Origin: Limanda limanda
Taxonomy: Eukaryota; Chordata; Actinopteri; Pleuronectiformes; Pleuronectidae
Reading direction: 5' to 3'
Length of the DNA: 64,000 nucleotides
Assembly: GCF_963576545.1 (NCBI RefSeq)
Contig: NC_083646.1
Span: 26,490,527-26,554,526 of the forward strand
Shown: one piece after another, positions 21,131-34,458 of the stretch
How positions within the stretch are numbered: the first letter of the stretch is position 1
Layout: each line of letters begins with the position of its first letter
Position numbers and translations under genes: made by a program
Notes under the pieces: generated by a model
Databases searched by the model: none
What the model saw: the letters and a program-made list of their open reading frames with translations, nothing else
What the model was told of the DNA's origin: nothing

Positions 21131-22792
21131 TCTTTGGGGACCCCTGCTACGCCATTTTGACAGCGCGGCCCTCGCAGCAACAACAATACGAGAGCGCGTC
21201 CTTCAGAGAACACTCCTCGCTCCCAGTCTCTGAGTCTATCTGCACCGGGCCATCTGCTCTGCTCCTCTCTTCATCCTTCTCTCATCCAGGATTCCTTGTT
21301 TGAATGTGGCTCAGTTATTCAAGTGTTTACACGCACAAACACTCTGCCAGGTTGGAGGTGTGTATGTGTGCTTGAGAGAGTTTATTCAAGACATATTCCC
21401 CTTGTGATTCACATACAGTCTGTGTAAATACACATAGAGAGTGCAACATCTGCGGCTGTCATTGAAATCAGTGCAAAGTTATAATACAAAGAGCCATTTA
21501 CAGTGTACAATGGCTAAAGCTCAGTTGAGGAAAATGTTGCTGAAAGCCTCTCAGCAAAATGTGACTCTGCCTGTGTTGAGATCTGTAGAGTGTGTGAAGA
21601 AGATCTGTGGCTAGAATACACATCTGTGTGTTGAGAGCAAATCCAGTGCACTCATGACCCAATCCTATAGGGGGCAGTGTGACACTACAAAAGAGAAGTG
21701 ATAGTGGACATCATGATTTCACAGACAACACAAGAGCAGATGTAAAAGTGTGCAGCACTAATCAGGACCAATTACAGATAGTGCTGTTAAAATTACAGGT
21801 GGTTACATGTATTTTTCTGAGTTTCGGTCTGCGCGGCCGCACATAACAGCTGTTTCTGTTTGGTCCTTTTCTCAATGAACATGTTCTCTTTTGGAAAAGT
21901 GTTACATAAAAAGGTTTTGCAAAATGTGTGTGCAGTTATAGAAGTTGAAGAATTTAATGTCTTATCAAAAGTTTACAAGAAATACCATCTTAAATCTTTA
22001 ATTGGAAAACAAAAACTGTAAAACAAGTGAGTCTCGAGTCCTCTGCAGCAGCCACAGGTTCAGTATGGAGCTTGCCCTTCCCCACTCTCTCTACCCCTTT
22101 CTCCCGAATGTTCATCCATCAAATAAATCAGAAACATTGAACCCATACCAGACTAAACCTGTGGTTAAATCTACACCTAGAGTTTTAAACCAAAGCTTTA
22201 AACTGAATTCTGATATTTATGTCTGTGCATGTGTTTGGGACAAATAAATGTATCTTAATCTATCTTAATCTTAATTTACCAACTATGCGACTGCCTGATG
22301 GGATGAGATTGCTAATTGCTTGCAGTTGAAGGCTAAAGTGTTCTCACTTCACAAACGTTTTTGTCTTAATAAATCATTTGTAGGCCCACGTTAAAAGATA
22401 ATTTATAGATAATAATTTATCTTAAAGCAGAAGGCAAAATATATTAGGCACCTGATATTTTTATGAGATGAGCCTCCTGTTTCTATCACCCAAAAGGTGT
22501 GTGAGGTAACAAACAGGCAGCCAATGTGATGTGAAAGCTGTTGTGGAATGTTTTCTGGGTAGAGGAGAGGTGGATTCAGTTTAACTCCAGTGACACATAT
22601 TGGTAAAACCTTTCCCTAATCTTATAGCAAATCATTGGACGTGATTAATAACAGACTATAAATCCAACCCTGCTCAGATTCAACATTTAATTTATAGAGC
22701 TATTAGCTGGTCTATCCATGAAATACACATTTTCATATATGCAGTAATAAACTTCGAATGATTTGTGTCATCCTCACATAATTCATGTTGAA
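21131..22792. other. Intergenic, no gene recognised
   Basis: Unique-looking sequence with no supportable ORF. A NotI-type palindrome gcggccgc lies near 21833. Confidence 0.5.
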
Positions 22793-23037
22793 TGGTTTGT
22801 ATTTATATTGGGCTTTTCTAGTCTTGATGACCACTCAAAGAGCTTTACAGTACAGTTTGCCATTCAAACACATTCATACAGTGCATTTATTAGCACTTTA
22901 TTTTTCAATGAGGGGAAATTCGGGTTTCAGCATCTTGCCCAAGGACACTTCGGCATGCAGATGGGCAAGACTGGGACCGAACTGCCGATCTTCTGGTTGG
23001 AGGACGACGGCTGTACCACTCAGCCACAGCCGCCTGT
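22793..23037 (-). mobile_element. tRNA-related SINE, near full length, minus orientation
   Basis: It runs from tttgtatttatattgggctt through cattcatacagtgcatttat and cttgcccaaggacacttcgg to ccactcagccacagccgcc. This is the best-preserved copy of the SINE also seen at 141-655, 5158-5255 and 38497-38562. Confidence 0.8.
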
Positions 23038-23689
23038 TGTATGCCTTTTTCACAACAAACATTTTGACATGTCACAGCAGGAAAAGTACACATGTGAATA
23101 TCAACATCATTCAGCTGCTTCAGGGTTTCAGGGTTGTGTGTGTGTTGCCTCACTGCCACACTGTCATGACTTAGACATTTGATCTTAACACAGCTTCCAT
23201 TAATGTTCTCAGTAACACCTTTTCCTAAATTTCTCACTGTGACAGGTCAAAATGTCTGCTGTGAAAAAGGCCACATGAACATGACTGCTGATGGGGGGTG
23301 AAACAGTGTGCAGGTCATGTCAGCCTCAGAGCCACGCCAGTTTCATTTCATCTAGTCTTTACTTTGTGTGGCAGGATTTACTTGTGGCCGGCCAGCTACA
23401 TTCTAGCTTAAAGCCAAACACGGCCACAACTCATTCATCACGCTGGGCTTTCTTGCCTGTTTATATTCTCCCTGTGTAACAATCAATCATGTTTAATTCA
23501 ATAGGCCTCACTTTGTAAAATAAAATCTGAAGTTTTGGATAACAGTTTGTGTTTAATCGTGCAGCACATTTGCTTATGATTATTTGCATTTGACAATTTA
23601 GCAGGAGTAAACCTGAGACAGGTTCCACCCAAACTGTCACACATCGCACCTCTGTCGAGGGACCAACCTGTGCTGGCCTGCTCCCAGGC

Positions 23690-24120
23690 CCTAATATATA
23701 ATCTGTTGTTATATTGTCACCGTAGGGGAGCGCAACCAACCCCGCAGAGACGCCACCGAAATTCATTAATCTAATTAAATATGTCGTATTGCCCAAATGA
23801 GGCGCTGCTATGGCTTTGCTGCAGGATAAGTGCAAAGTAAGGCTGGCTCCCACAAGAGCAGCATACAGCCGACGTGTGCTAACGCTACTGCGCTTCATTA
23901 CACTCTTAATTACCTATTGTTTCTAACTAGTTGGTGGCGTTTTAATGAGAATCTACAGGCAGTTAAATGTAATCTAAATTTTCTAATCTACTGGTCCATT
24001 ACCAAGGAGTCAAAATGTTATTGGTTTTGTGAGTAATCAGACTTTTAAATGGTGCTGATATCACTCCCGGAGGGCAAGGAGTGGGTTTCGACTGTATAAT
24101 TGAATTCAGTTTTTTTCCCC
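23690..24120. promoter_or_regulatory. Candidate conserved non-coding element (homeodomain-rich)
   Basis: Dense TAAT-core motifs occur without coding potential: attcattaatctaattaaat at about 23760-23779, ctcttaattac near 23903 and gttttaatgag near 23939. They sit in unique sequence between repeats. Clusters like this are common in vertebrate developmental enhancers. Evolutionary constraint is inferred, not measured. Confidence 0.35.
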
Positions 24121-24399
24121 CTCTCCCCTCCTTCTACTTCCTCCTCTCCTTTTTCGGAGAGCTAAGAGGAAGGCTTTTCTGTTGCGGCTGGCTGCTCCGG
24201 TCGAGGAGCATGTCTTCGGTTCTGGTTGGATCACAAGGTTTTTCCGCTCGTGGGTCACCATGGCGACCCCTTCAAAAAAATATGTGTGTATGCATGTTTT
24301 GTGGAGAATGTGTATGTGTGTGTGCATGTGCGTGCATTTTTGTGTGTGTTTCAGTGTGCTTGTGCCCCAGCCAGCCTTAGTGCTCTGCTGTGCTGTCAC

Positions 24400-24640
24400 C
24401 TGCAGCCAGATAAGCCAAAGGATTTATCGCCCAGTGAATTGCCTTTGAGTGGTGGATAAAATGGCTCCAATACATTCTCATATGAAAACGCTGCGAGGTT
24501 AATGAGAGCCAAATTCACAGAGGGCTAAATCTATTAGGTTTTCATGGATGGAATCAATCAACATGCACCACACCGGTTGATTTGTCATATTGAAGCATTG
24601 CCCGTTTGAATTCCAAAACACAGTCCTCCTCACGGAATGA
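24400..24640. promoter_or_regulatory. Candidate conserved non-coding element
   Basis: Unique sequence with aggttaatgagagcc near 24495 and gaatcaatcaacatgc near 24551 (PBX/HOX-like and TAAT cores). No reading frame and no repeat structure. Confidence 0.3.
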
Positions 24641-25421
24641 TTCACTTTGATTTTGATTGCCTCTTCATCAAGAAGATGACAGCTATGAACTAATTTTCTT
24701 TTCCATCATGTTACACACTTATTAGCTACGGCTGTCCTTGGCAGATGACTGATTCTCTCCTTTTATAGAGCTACACTTGGATTTTCCTCAGGTCTGTTAA
24801 AACAATCATTGGGTTCTTTTAAAGTCAAAGTATTTAGTTTTCTATATTTTTTCATTTGCAAAACAGATTAGCCTTTGACTGATTGAATCCCTATAGCTCT
24901 TTCCAGCATATACGCATCTTGCCGAAGGGTTAGAGATGCTGCATTTAATAGTCTGTTGTAATGTTTTAAATGGTCAAGTTAAATAAATAGTTAAACATTT
25001 TTGGAAAATAAGCATATTCCCTGGGTTGCCAAGAGTCAGATGTGAAGAGTAGAAGTGAGAATTATAGCAACAGATACTTTATAGCAAAGGAAATACTTTG
25101 CCCGGCTCCATCCAAAGGTAAATGTCTATGTGTTTGTGCCGTTTTTGCATGAGCTGTAACCTCTATCCTGGATTCGATGTTGGTTGTCTAACAACTTCAT
25201 GGTGATAACATTACATTTTACATGCAATTTGTGAAGGCTGAACAAAGTAGATACAATATATATGTGAATTTTCGAAGGCGCTGCATTGTCTCATAACTAC
25301 CACATAGAGCTCAACTAACAGTCTGCTGTTGTAGCTTCATAGTTAAGTACATACATGTGGGTGGTACCAGTCTCTCAAAGTTGCCTTCAGCAAGAAAGCA
25401 ACTAAGTTCTATTTTATTAAT
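24641..25421. other. Intergenic, no feature recognised
   Basis: AT-rich unique-looking sequence leading into a TAA repeat. Confidence 0.5.

Positions 25422-25497
<76 letters not shown>
25422..25497 (+). repeat. (TAA)n microsatellite
   Basis: About 24 TAA/AAT units, directly followed by a dispersed repeat beginning ttggatttataagcgccttt. Confidence 0.95.
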
Positions 25498-25498
<1 letters not shown>

Positions 25499-25815
25499 AT
25501 TGGATTTATAAGCGCCTTTCCAAGCACTCAAGGTCTCCTCTCACCGCTGATAAAAAACACTACAACATAAGAAACAATGTATCAACATCAATAAAATAAA
25601 TCAAATGAAATGACCAGTGAATAAAAAATGGATGAAAATCAAACTGAAAAAGCCTATTTAAATAGATGAGATTTAACATGTGATTTAAAAATGGAGAGAG
25701 AGTTAGTGTTGTGAATGTCCGGTGGGGCGGGGGGTTCCAGATGGGGGGGGGCAGTGTGGCTGAAGGCTCTAGATCCCATGGTGGACAAACTGGCAGGTGG
25801 TACAGTGAGGTGAAT
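25498..25815. mobile_element. Dispersed repeat fragment of non-autonomous type
   Basis: ttggatttataagcgccttt, then agatgagatttaacatgtga, then ggggttccagatgggggggg and gtggctgaaggctctagatc follow the layout of a common teleost dispersed repeat. The TAA run at its left edge may be its tail. The family is not named. Confidence 0.5.
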
Positions 25816-25949
25816 GGAAAAGTGAAGTGAAAGTGAATCTGAATGTATAATGATGTAGTGTCTTTATGTTGTTATCTTTAGTGCGTTATACACAAAATAA
25901 AATGTATATTTTTAAAAGGTTGTCCTATAACAGAATATAGAAAGACAAA

Positions 25950-26240
25950 TTGAGAGTTTGGTATTTGGCAGAACCCCACAAGAAATCTCCTGTGTGGAAG
26001 CCAAACTGCACCGACGAGGAATATTTCATTGGCTGGTGAATCCGGGTGTTCATTATTGTTTAGCGTGTTGATACTGCCGTTGATAACTTCCAGCAGCTCA
26101 TGAATCCTCTGGATTTTCAGATCTTTCTTCAATAGCTCTTTTCAGACGGCACTGTGTACAGTGTGAGAAAGCTGGCAACACTTTATTCTCTGTGTGCGAA
26201 CGCTGTGATGCATCACAGGAAAAACTCTAATCATCGCCGT
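25950..26240. promoter_or_regulatory. Candidate conserved non-coding element
   Basis: Complex sequence including ggaatatttcattggctggt and gttcattattgtttagcgtg (a FOX-like TGTTTA core). No coding potential. The status is inferred from composition. Confidence 0.25.
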
Positions 26241-27660
26241 GGAAATAAAATAGGAAAGATGCATTTGTCTTGGGCGCCTTGCACCTTTCTCTCAGTGTGG
26301 TGATGGATGACAACCTTGGTGTTGAGTGTGTGTGTTTGTCTATTGTAGCAGTGCAAAGTGACCAGGGACAGGCGCCAACAGAAAAAGGCCCTGTCCCCCA
26401 ACTAATGAGCAGCATTATTCAAATGGAGTCTTTGTTGTCAGTGTACCACTGCAGTCTGCACACTGCTGTCACAGGCAGCATCGCCTGGTGCACCGCTTCC
26501 TCATTTCACTGCTGTACCAGTTTATCGCTTATTGAAATGCATGTGGGAAAATAAGGCACCTTGAAACTGTTTTTAGTTCAGATTTCACTTATTCTGAATA
26601 TACACCTCCCTGCTGGACATGATCATATAGTGATCATTTTCTAAATACAGACTGATCTTCTAAAAACAATAAAAGGAATGGTTCTGTTGCTCTGCAGCCT
26701 CAGAGGATTCAGATGAAAGACGTAAACAGGAGGAGGATTCCGTGCTTCTGATACATGGTGTCAGCACAGGATCAAACAGCAGGTGGGCACTGAGCAAAAG
26801 GCACAAAAAAGACAGCAAACAAAATGTCAACAAATAGAGCAATATCACCCAGTTTGTCTATCACACTGTTGAGTCACATGAAAAAAAGTGAGAAGAGGAG
26901 CTTTGCCTGCGCAGGCTGACAGGAAGAGCAGCAGTGAATAAAGAAAGGGGGGGGCATCGAAAGAGAAAAATCGGCCTATCTACAAAGAAGGACGGGTGAA
27001 AAAAAAAAGAAGGCAGGGTGTTGGAGGAAGCTCCTCCAACCGAGCCCATCTCCAGCTGTCACAAATCATTTCTGCTCGGGAAGTGAGGGGAGGCGAAATG
27101 TCAAAATATTTGAATAAATTCCGCAGAAGCCTGTAGAGAGTGGGGCGGTGCGGTGAGAGGGGTATTGTTAGCGCCAATGGGGTGGAGAGGGGATGAGAGG
27201 GTTGGGGAATAAAAAGGGGATGGGGGCAGCAGTGGTGGAGGGGGGGGGGGTTGCATGTGAAATAGCCTTCACTGGCCTCCGGAGGACACAAGCTAAATGG
27301 AAATCAAAGGTTTGGCCACTGCAGGGATATTTTGGCTCATTTTAAACAATTTCCTACCCTGGCTGAGATTACTGATGATAACACTGACAACGCACAACAA
27401 TGCAGTTGTGCGTTTCACTCTCCATTCCTCTGTGTGCTGCATCCAGTATACTCTCTGACTTTCAGACAACAAGAGTCTCCTATCGTCCACATTGCATTCT
27501 CATCTCCAGTGAAATAAATACCTTAACAAGATGTGCTGCATATCTCTATATATGTTTCATACCCTCAGCATCTATGTTCTTCTGTGGACTAAAGTAACTA
27601 ATGTAAACACACAGCAGTGATTTTATAGATATTGCTGTTCAGTGCATCATTTGAGATGAT
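26241..27660. other. Intergenic; purine-rich and possible regulatory sequence
   Basis: The stretch 26880-27300 is purine-rich with G runs; within it, 27040-27140 (agctgtcacaaatcatttct..., then aaatatttgaataaattccg) is non-repetitive and could be a conserved element. The stretch 27296-27365 is similar. No gene was recognised. Confidence 0.4.
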
Positions 27661-28440
27661 AACAGGAGATAATATGGCCGTTTACATATACCCCTATCAT
27701 TTCTTGGTCCCTTGGCAACCAATATCAAAACAACAGCAACAAATCTAGTTGTCGCATCCGATTCCCATCTGAATTTCATAACACACGTTAATGAAATCAT
27801 TAAATCCTGCTACTTACATCGACGAAATATTTCCTAAATTAAATCTGTTCTATCTCCCTCTGACTTAGAAAAGCTAAAACTTGCCTATGTCTTTTCCCGT
27901 CTGGATTATTGCAATGCCCTTTATACACGCCTTAGTCAAACCTCAGTAACTTGTTTGCAGCTTGTTCAAAAATGCTGCAGCTCATATTTTAACTAAAACT
28001 AACCCTAGGTCTCATATTACGCCAATCCTTGCATTCCTTCACCGGTTGCCAGTTAAATTTAGGATTGATTTTTAAGTTCTTTTAATAACTTTCAAAGCTT
28101 AACATGGAATGGCCCCCACACATTTCTCGCAGCTCTTGACTCCTTTAATCCCAGTCGCAACCTGAGATTGGCTGTCCTTGTTAGCTGTCCCTAGGTCAAG
28201 GTTCTCAAGGTGACCTGGCTTTCTCTGTCAGGGCCCAGAGGCTCTGGAACTCTCTGCCCGATGAGATTAGGCTCGCCAATTTACTACCTATCTTTAAATC
28301 ACTGCTCAAAACACATTTTTATAGGAAAGCATTTTTACCGTGCAGTTTGTAATTCCAGTTACACTGTTTTATTCTTAATCCTTTATTCCTTTTATCTTAC
28401 CTTTATTGCATCCACAATCTTTATAGTTTCTCAAATATGA
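27661..28440 (+). pseudogene. Degenerate L2/Maui-like LINE RT C-terminal fragment
   Basis: Plus-strand frames show DSHLNFITHVNEIIKSCYLH, then SDLEKLKLAYVFSRLDYCNA (the LDYCNALY block is diagnostic for fish L2-like RTs), later QRLWNSLPDEIRLANLLPIF and SLLKTHFYRKAFL. Frame changes and stops separate these pieces. It is a 5'-truncated dead copy, opposite in orientation to the LINE at 1905-3240. Confidence 0.8.
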
Positions 28441-29373
28441 CATTTTCTGACACTGATGCCTATGAGGGTAGGTATTTAGTTCAGTTCATCTTTTTTTGCA
28501 TGATAATCCCGTATTTTCACATAATTTAATATTGCAACCCCCCCTCTTTGAAGACACACGATGTACAGTATTGAACCCAGTTATAGCACTGATGTTACTG
28601 AACTAAACTGCTCCTTGAATAACAAAGCATCCTGGCAGATTTCAACCACTACCCCTTATGACTCCGTTTTTTAGGGGCAAGATAACCCTTGAAATAAAGG
28701 GGTACGCCAATGAGTTGAAATGGGATTGGGCCTAAATCTGATACTGACAAAAGATTTTGCATTCTCTGCCCAGCTCGCCTCTTTTCTATTGTTACCAAAC
28801 TGCCCACAATGTAAATGGAAGCATCCCAGATGTAAGGGTTATCATCATTGTCTTTCAACATACATGCTAGTTGGATCAGCTTCATGTAGCTTGCCGTTTG
28901 GAGGAGGATAGACTGAGAGGTGGTAAACTCCAAATACTCCACATATGGAGCTCTGCACCTAGTATAAACTAGGGGACAATACTTTTACTCCACATCGGCA
29001 TCACCATGAATTAATGTTTATTTTTCGATTAATTTCCCCCTGCCCTCCTAAACATATTTATCGTACAAGGTGAAGTGAATCAAGGAGGGTTTTGTTGATA
29101 AAGGTCTGATGATGATTGTTTGTTCAAAGTCTGAATGCATGTTCTCTATCAGCCTGTGTGCATCTACTCTCTTTGTTCAGATGATCCCGGTGAGCATTAG
29201 AAGTCGCAGGGTCAGTGTCTCCTCTGTTTGCCTCTGAACTCATATAACACTGTTTTTAATTAGGCCCCTAATCAGCCACTAAACACACAATAAAATGAGA
29301 TGCTCTGTATCTGTTTACCTCTCTTTCTACTCGGTCTCTCTCTCTCTACACACACATAAATAAAATTGACATT

Positions 29374-29374
<1 letters not shown>
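28441..29374. other. Intergenic, no feature recognised
   Basis: Unique-looking sequence with no supportable ORF; the AC repeat begins at its right end. Confidence 0.5.

Positions 29375-29456
<82 letters not shown>
29375..29456 (+). repeat. (AC)41 microsatellite
   Basis: Uninterrupted AC run. Confidence 0.96.
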
Positions 29457-29458
<2 letters not shown>

Positions 29459-30216
29459 CATATTTGCATGTGTAGTTGGTAAAAAAAACAACACTTATCA
29501 GGGAGAAAGATCAATGTCATGACTCCTCTTCACACTCGACTCCCTGAAACCAATTAAACTGTTGGTCGTTGAAGTTCAGTTGGAGGACAAAGATTGGAAA
29601 ACAATAGCAGATGACATTTTGTCCCACGACTCTTCCTGCACCTTAAATCCTATATGCACAAGAACAACTTAAAAATGTGCGCCTTTATCAGGAATAGTGT
29701 GCTATGACTTTACTAAGACATTTACCAAACGGTTTGCTTGAAAATCGTCAAAAATATTGAATGGGAGTCAAGGTCTCTCGCCCTTTGAGCGAGAGCTGAT
29801 GACATCATCGCCACATTGAGAGCAGGTCTGACATTCTTCTAAAATGTTGTTTTGAAACTGCTCTCAAACCCATAAATGGAAGTTGTCATGCATAATTTTT
29901 ACCTCAAAGCATAGGAACATTCGGGCTTTTCACAGAAATATCACTGTGAAATCTATCAGACCTAATCGTTTGGCTCAATGAGCTTTAAATCAAAAGGGGT
30001 ACCAAAGAAGTCTCCCTTCATTCCAATGTTATATCAGTCTGGACATTTCTGGAAGGAGTCTTCAAGTCGCACGTTTTTAACCAATACACTCCTCTGCTTG
30101 CTTCTCTGTCGATCTCTCTCTCTCAAACCAGCAAAGACTCTGCTGACGTCTCTGCACACACACACACACACTCACACACACAAACACCGACTCCTCTGCT
30201 CTCTTCTCATGCTATC

Positions 30217-30363
<147 letters not shown>

Positions 30364-30479
30364 TGGACAGTCTCGCTCCTTCTCTAAAACCGCCACTGAC
30401 TCAGCTGACATCTCAGTGCGCACACACACTGACTCCCCTGCTGGCTTCTCTCTCTCTCTCTCTCTCTCTCAAACCGGCA

Positions 30480-33400
30480 CTAAGCAGCAGGCACACTGGA
30501 AACTCAAAATTGCTCCTACATGACATCATCTCACAAATACAACACTATATTCTTACACACACTATTACTCATTCTCTCTTACAAGCACAACCATACTCTT
30601 TTATTTCTTATCTGCAATGCAAATGTAACTGTCTGTTATATCTTGTATGTAATGTTTTCCTACTCAATGAACTATATTTGACCTTTTGTGCATGAACCTC
30701 CCTTGGCCTTGTAAGAAGCAAGATGAACTGTGACCAAGAGCGCTGGCGCTGATCCAGTGCTGATTGTGCAGTGTAGGAGCTGGCGGAGGGATACTGGATG
30801 AAAGTCTTTTTCCTTTTCTGACGATATTGGTATGACTAGAATATCATATATATCCGGTAAGGAGTGAACTCTTTGTGAAACTTCTGCATCAGAATCTGAA
30901 GTGGCGAACTCTGTCCTATTCAGCTGAATATAGAATCTGATATATTATGATAGATTCTCTGCCCTCTCTTTCACAGATATATTATATTTGAAAGAGAATA
31001 ATAGCATATGTAAGAGAAATAAATAGTACATGTGAATGCAAATGACCATGTCTTTAAATGAACTGGTCTTGATGTACTTTGTTGTTTAGTGTTTACATTC
31101 CCTTATTGACCTCCCAGTCTGAATTTAAGAAGAATAGGCACAAACCTTAGGGGAATCCATCAGCCTAAACGATAACCGCATGACTTTGGAACAAGGTTGC
31201 CTAGGACGCAGACCCACACGTGCGTTGCCGCACCAGGCCGCATTCCACGACCTGTGAGTGACAGAAGTCCTATTCCGCACCGCCTCTCCACACATACTCA
31301 GTCTCCCTAGATCCCGACTCTTGACACAGCTCCTCTCCTCGAACAGCCTGGCTGGTGAGGTGGCTCAACGCTCCTCCTCTCGTCCGACAGCTTAATTAGC
31401 GAGACAGCTCGACACATCTCCTATCCTCCAACAGCTTGACTAGGGAGGCGGCCCAATGCGGCTCCTCTCTTTCTACAGTTTGACTGGCGAGGCGATTCGA
31501 CACATCTCCTCTCTTCCGACAGTTTGACTAGCGAGGTGGCTCGGTGCAGCCTTTCATTTCACACAGACGAGCTACAAGAAACAGGCTAGGCTAACGATAA
31601 GGCAGAGCATTTCTCAAACATCTGTGTATAACTCACGCACTCTCTTATTCTTTTCTCAACGACCGCCACTACTTTTGCCGCTAGACTCACATTAAAGGGT
31701 CCCAAGACATTACTCTCTAAGGCCAGAACGGATTCCCATGCTGCACACTCCTGGATCTTCACGCTCCCTCTCCTCCACACTCTTCCTCTTCTACAGCCTA
31801 CCCAGAACAGAACATTTTGATTGAATAAGAAATAAAATTGAATTCTCAGTTCCTGATTGGTTATCTTTGATGAAGCATGGTTTCACTGACATGGCCCGCC
31901 TGCCGAACTAGAGATCCACAAGGGAAGATGGTGGACTTGGAGCGAAACCACGCTTCCTCCTGAGGAATATTTTCAACTCTCCCATTATTACAACGATGTC
32001 AGAAATGCTGGATCCACACTGGGACCTTCTGTAATACAGACATCCAAAGGGAACGCTTCGAATATGCCTGAGGAGGAAATGCAACGGTGACTTCGACCTG
32101 GTTTATCAGGTGTAGCGTTATCAGGGAGGACCAGGGACACTTCCTTCCAGGGAACACCTTATATAAAAATATAACGCTGGCAGGGCGTTACATCCCGGGG
32201 ACACACTGGTTGTCTGTTGTTCAAACTGGGAGCGTGTCTGCCCTAATCCTGAAAACACCTCATTGTATTGGTGGAAGAAATTGTAATGTCCCCCTTATTA
32301 CTACAAAAACTGACCTTGAAAAATAAGGTAAATAAGAAGAAATACCATGGTTATCTCCCTCTCATTCTAACAAAGCTGTAAAGTCGTCCTGAAAAGTGCT
32401 GCTGCTTTATTTAAATGGTCATTCTAGCTCCAATTTAGCTATAAGTGCTCTGAGCAGGTGCAGGCTCTGTATTTAAGACTGAAAGCCAATCGGGGATTGA
32501 GAATTTAAACTGTCTTCCTGTTTGGTCAAACTCACTTCCTTTTTAATCATACTCTCTCACTAAGAAAGTATAGTAGTAAGACTATAGTGGCGAGCGTGTG
32601 AGAGTATGCTGGTGCATGTTTACACTGATGAGTGATTATGATGTGTGTGAGAAAGGGTATAAATTATTTGTCATATGGCCTTTAGTTATATCAAACTGCT
32701 CCTCATGTGTTGGATAGGCTGGCATGAATAGTCTGTGTTCAGTGGGGCTGATGTGATGTGCAGACAGACATGAGTGTGTTTAATTTATAAATAAGTTCAG
32801 AGTAATAAACATCAATAGTGACTTAAAAAACATGTTTAATATTTTGTATTGCATTTCATCACAAAAAAAAATAGCTCTCATTTATAAATGTGATCTGAGA
32901 GGTAATGGCAAATATTAACCATATACGCTGTCTTATGATACATTTTGAGATAAAGTAGATATATGACTCTACCTTAAATGCAGTATCGTTAAATGTTGCT
33001 CTTCGGGTTTTCTATAAATTTGGCTATCAGAAAAATATTTAACAATTATAATAAAAAATTAATGTTAAATATTAACTAATTGACCTCGGTGCACCAATGA
33101 TTCAGTCTCATGAACTTACAAACTACAAATTTGAAACTCTGATTAATTAAATTAGTTACTATAGCCAAAATTACTATACATTATTAGTTAGCAAAGTTGA
33201 AGGACTGAAGGTAGCTCTTGACAGTGTAGAGGTTGGCAAATTCATACATGTGCAGTATTAATGAAGACAACATATGTTCAAGAAAAACATTTATTATGGA
33301 AATAACAAAAGTAAACAACACACAACTAACTAAACGTGTACTTAGTATAAACAGATATACGGTGCATGTGAGTGCATGTATGTGGGGTTAAAATGGCTGC

Positions 33401-33519
33401 TGCTTCCACTATGAAGGCCACATGGAATGAATAGACCATGTGGCTGAGGTCACATGAGTGTATGCAAAAAAAGACCCTGAGTCTGTGTAAAGCAAAATAT
33501 AACTAAAAACAGCTTTCAA
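30480..33519. other. Intergenic; minisatellite and possible element remnants
   Basis: Apart from the 46-bp minisatellite at 31328-31550, no gene was recognised. The stretch 31800-32340 has LTR-like traits (ccttatataaaaatataacg near 32157) but no paired copy was found, so no element is called. The stretch 32560-33500 is AT-rich. Confidence 0.4.
31328..31550 (+). repeat. ~46-bp minisatellite, five diverged copies with a dimeric pattern
   Basis: The unit is roughly ctcctctc-tccgacag-cttgactagcgaggcggctc followed by a variable end. Ends alternate: units 2 and 4 end in cgacacat, while units 1, 3 and 5 end in caacgc, caatgcgg and cggtgcagc. This suggests a two-unit higher-order period of about 90 bp. 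Confidence 0.75.
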
Positions 33520-33880
33520 TCAATCAATCAATTTTATTTGTATAGCCCCTATTCACAAATTACCTCATAGGGCTTAACAAGGTGCTAGATCCACTGCCCT
33601 TAACCCTCAACAAGAGTAGGGAAAAACGACCAAAACCCTGTTAACAGGGGAAAACACTTCAGAGAGCCACCTCTCCCATGATAGACAGAACTGTAATAGA
33701 TGCTGCATGTGTGTGAGAAAATGAGCAAAATAACAGTATTTACAACATTGATAAGAAGAAACAGTTTGTATAAGAAAAATGGCTGACAGAGATAAAGAGA
33801 GCAGCAATGACAAATTAATTGAGGTTCAGTAATGGTATGTAAGTAGACAAATTGTATATCAAGCAGTCTTGTTGAAACGT
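33520..33880 (-). mobile_element. SINE-like retroposon, second copy
   Basis: It starts (ATCA)n, attttatttgtatagcccct, continues with actgcccttaaccctcaaca and ends near caagcagtcttgttg, the same order as the copy at 2282-2680. The (TGAT) tail reads on the minus strand. Confidence 0.75.
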
Positions 33881-34458
33881 TTGCAGTAACGCTTTTATTA
33901 TCAAAATATCACAGCAACATCAATCTAACTTATAAACATCACACTAATTAATTAACAGTTTTTGCTTATTTTAACAAAGTTTTCCAGATTTTTTAACAGT
34001 CTATGGGAACAGAGAGGGGTGTGTCCGTTTGATGCTGTTCGCGAAGTCCAGTGAGGCGATCTTGCTGGTTTGTGGCTTCTGTTGTTGTGCATTCTGGCAA
34101 GACTGTGTCGTGACTGCTCGTGCTGAAGCCCTAAGGTAGGCTCTCCTGTGGCTGCCTTTTGGAATGTTGTGTTGGGACATAGTATGGGTGAACAATAGAT
34201 GGGAATATACATTTGTAGCAAAATCCTGACCACATGTCTCTTTTGTCCTATAGCCTATATGAATGAATTAATGAATGAATTAACAGCTCAATGATAACTC
34301 ATCATTGATAAGTCATTATTTATAACGACCACACAGTGACCAACAGTAGCCGGAAGTTGGGTCCAGGGGCAGGTTTCACACCTAGCTGTGAAGATGTGAA
34401 TGACTCTGGGAGGCTGAGTTCAGGAAGCTCTCCTTTGTCTTCAATCAGATCTGATCTG

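Noticed and set aside
31800..32340. Possible LTR (TATA-like box, short open frames).
   Set aside because: No second copy, no TG..CA boundaries and no internal retroelement genes next to it.
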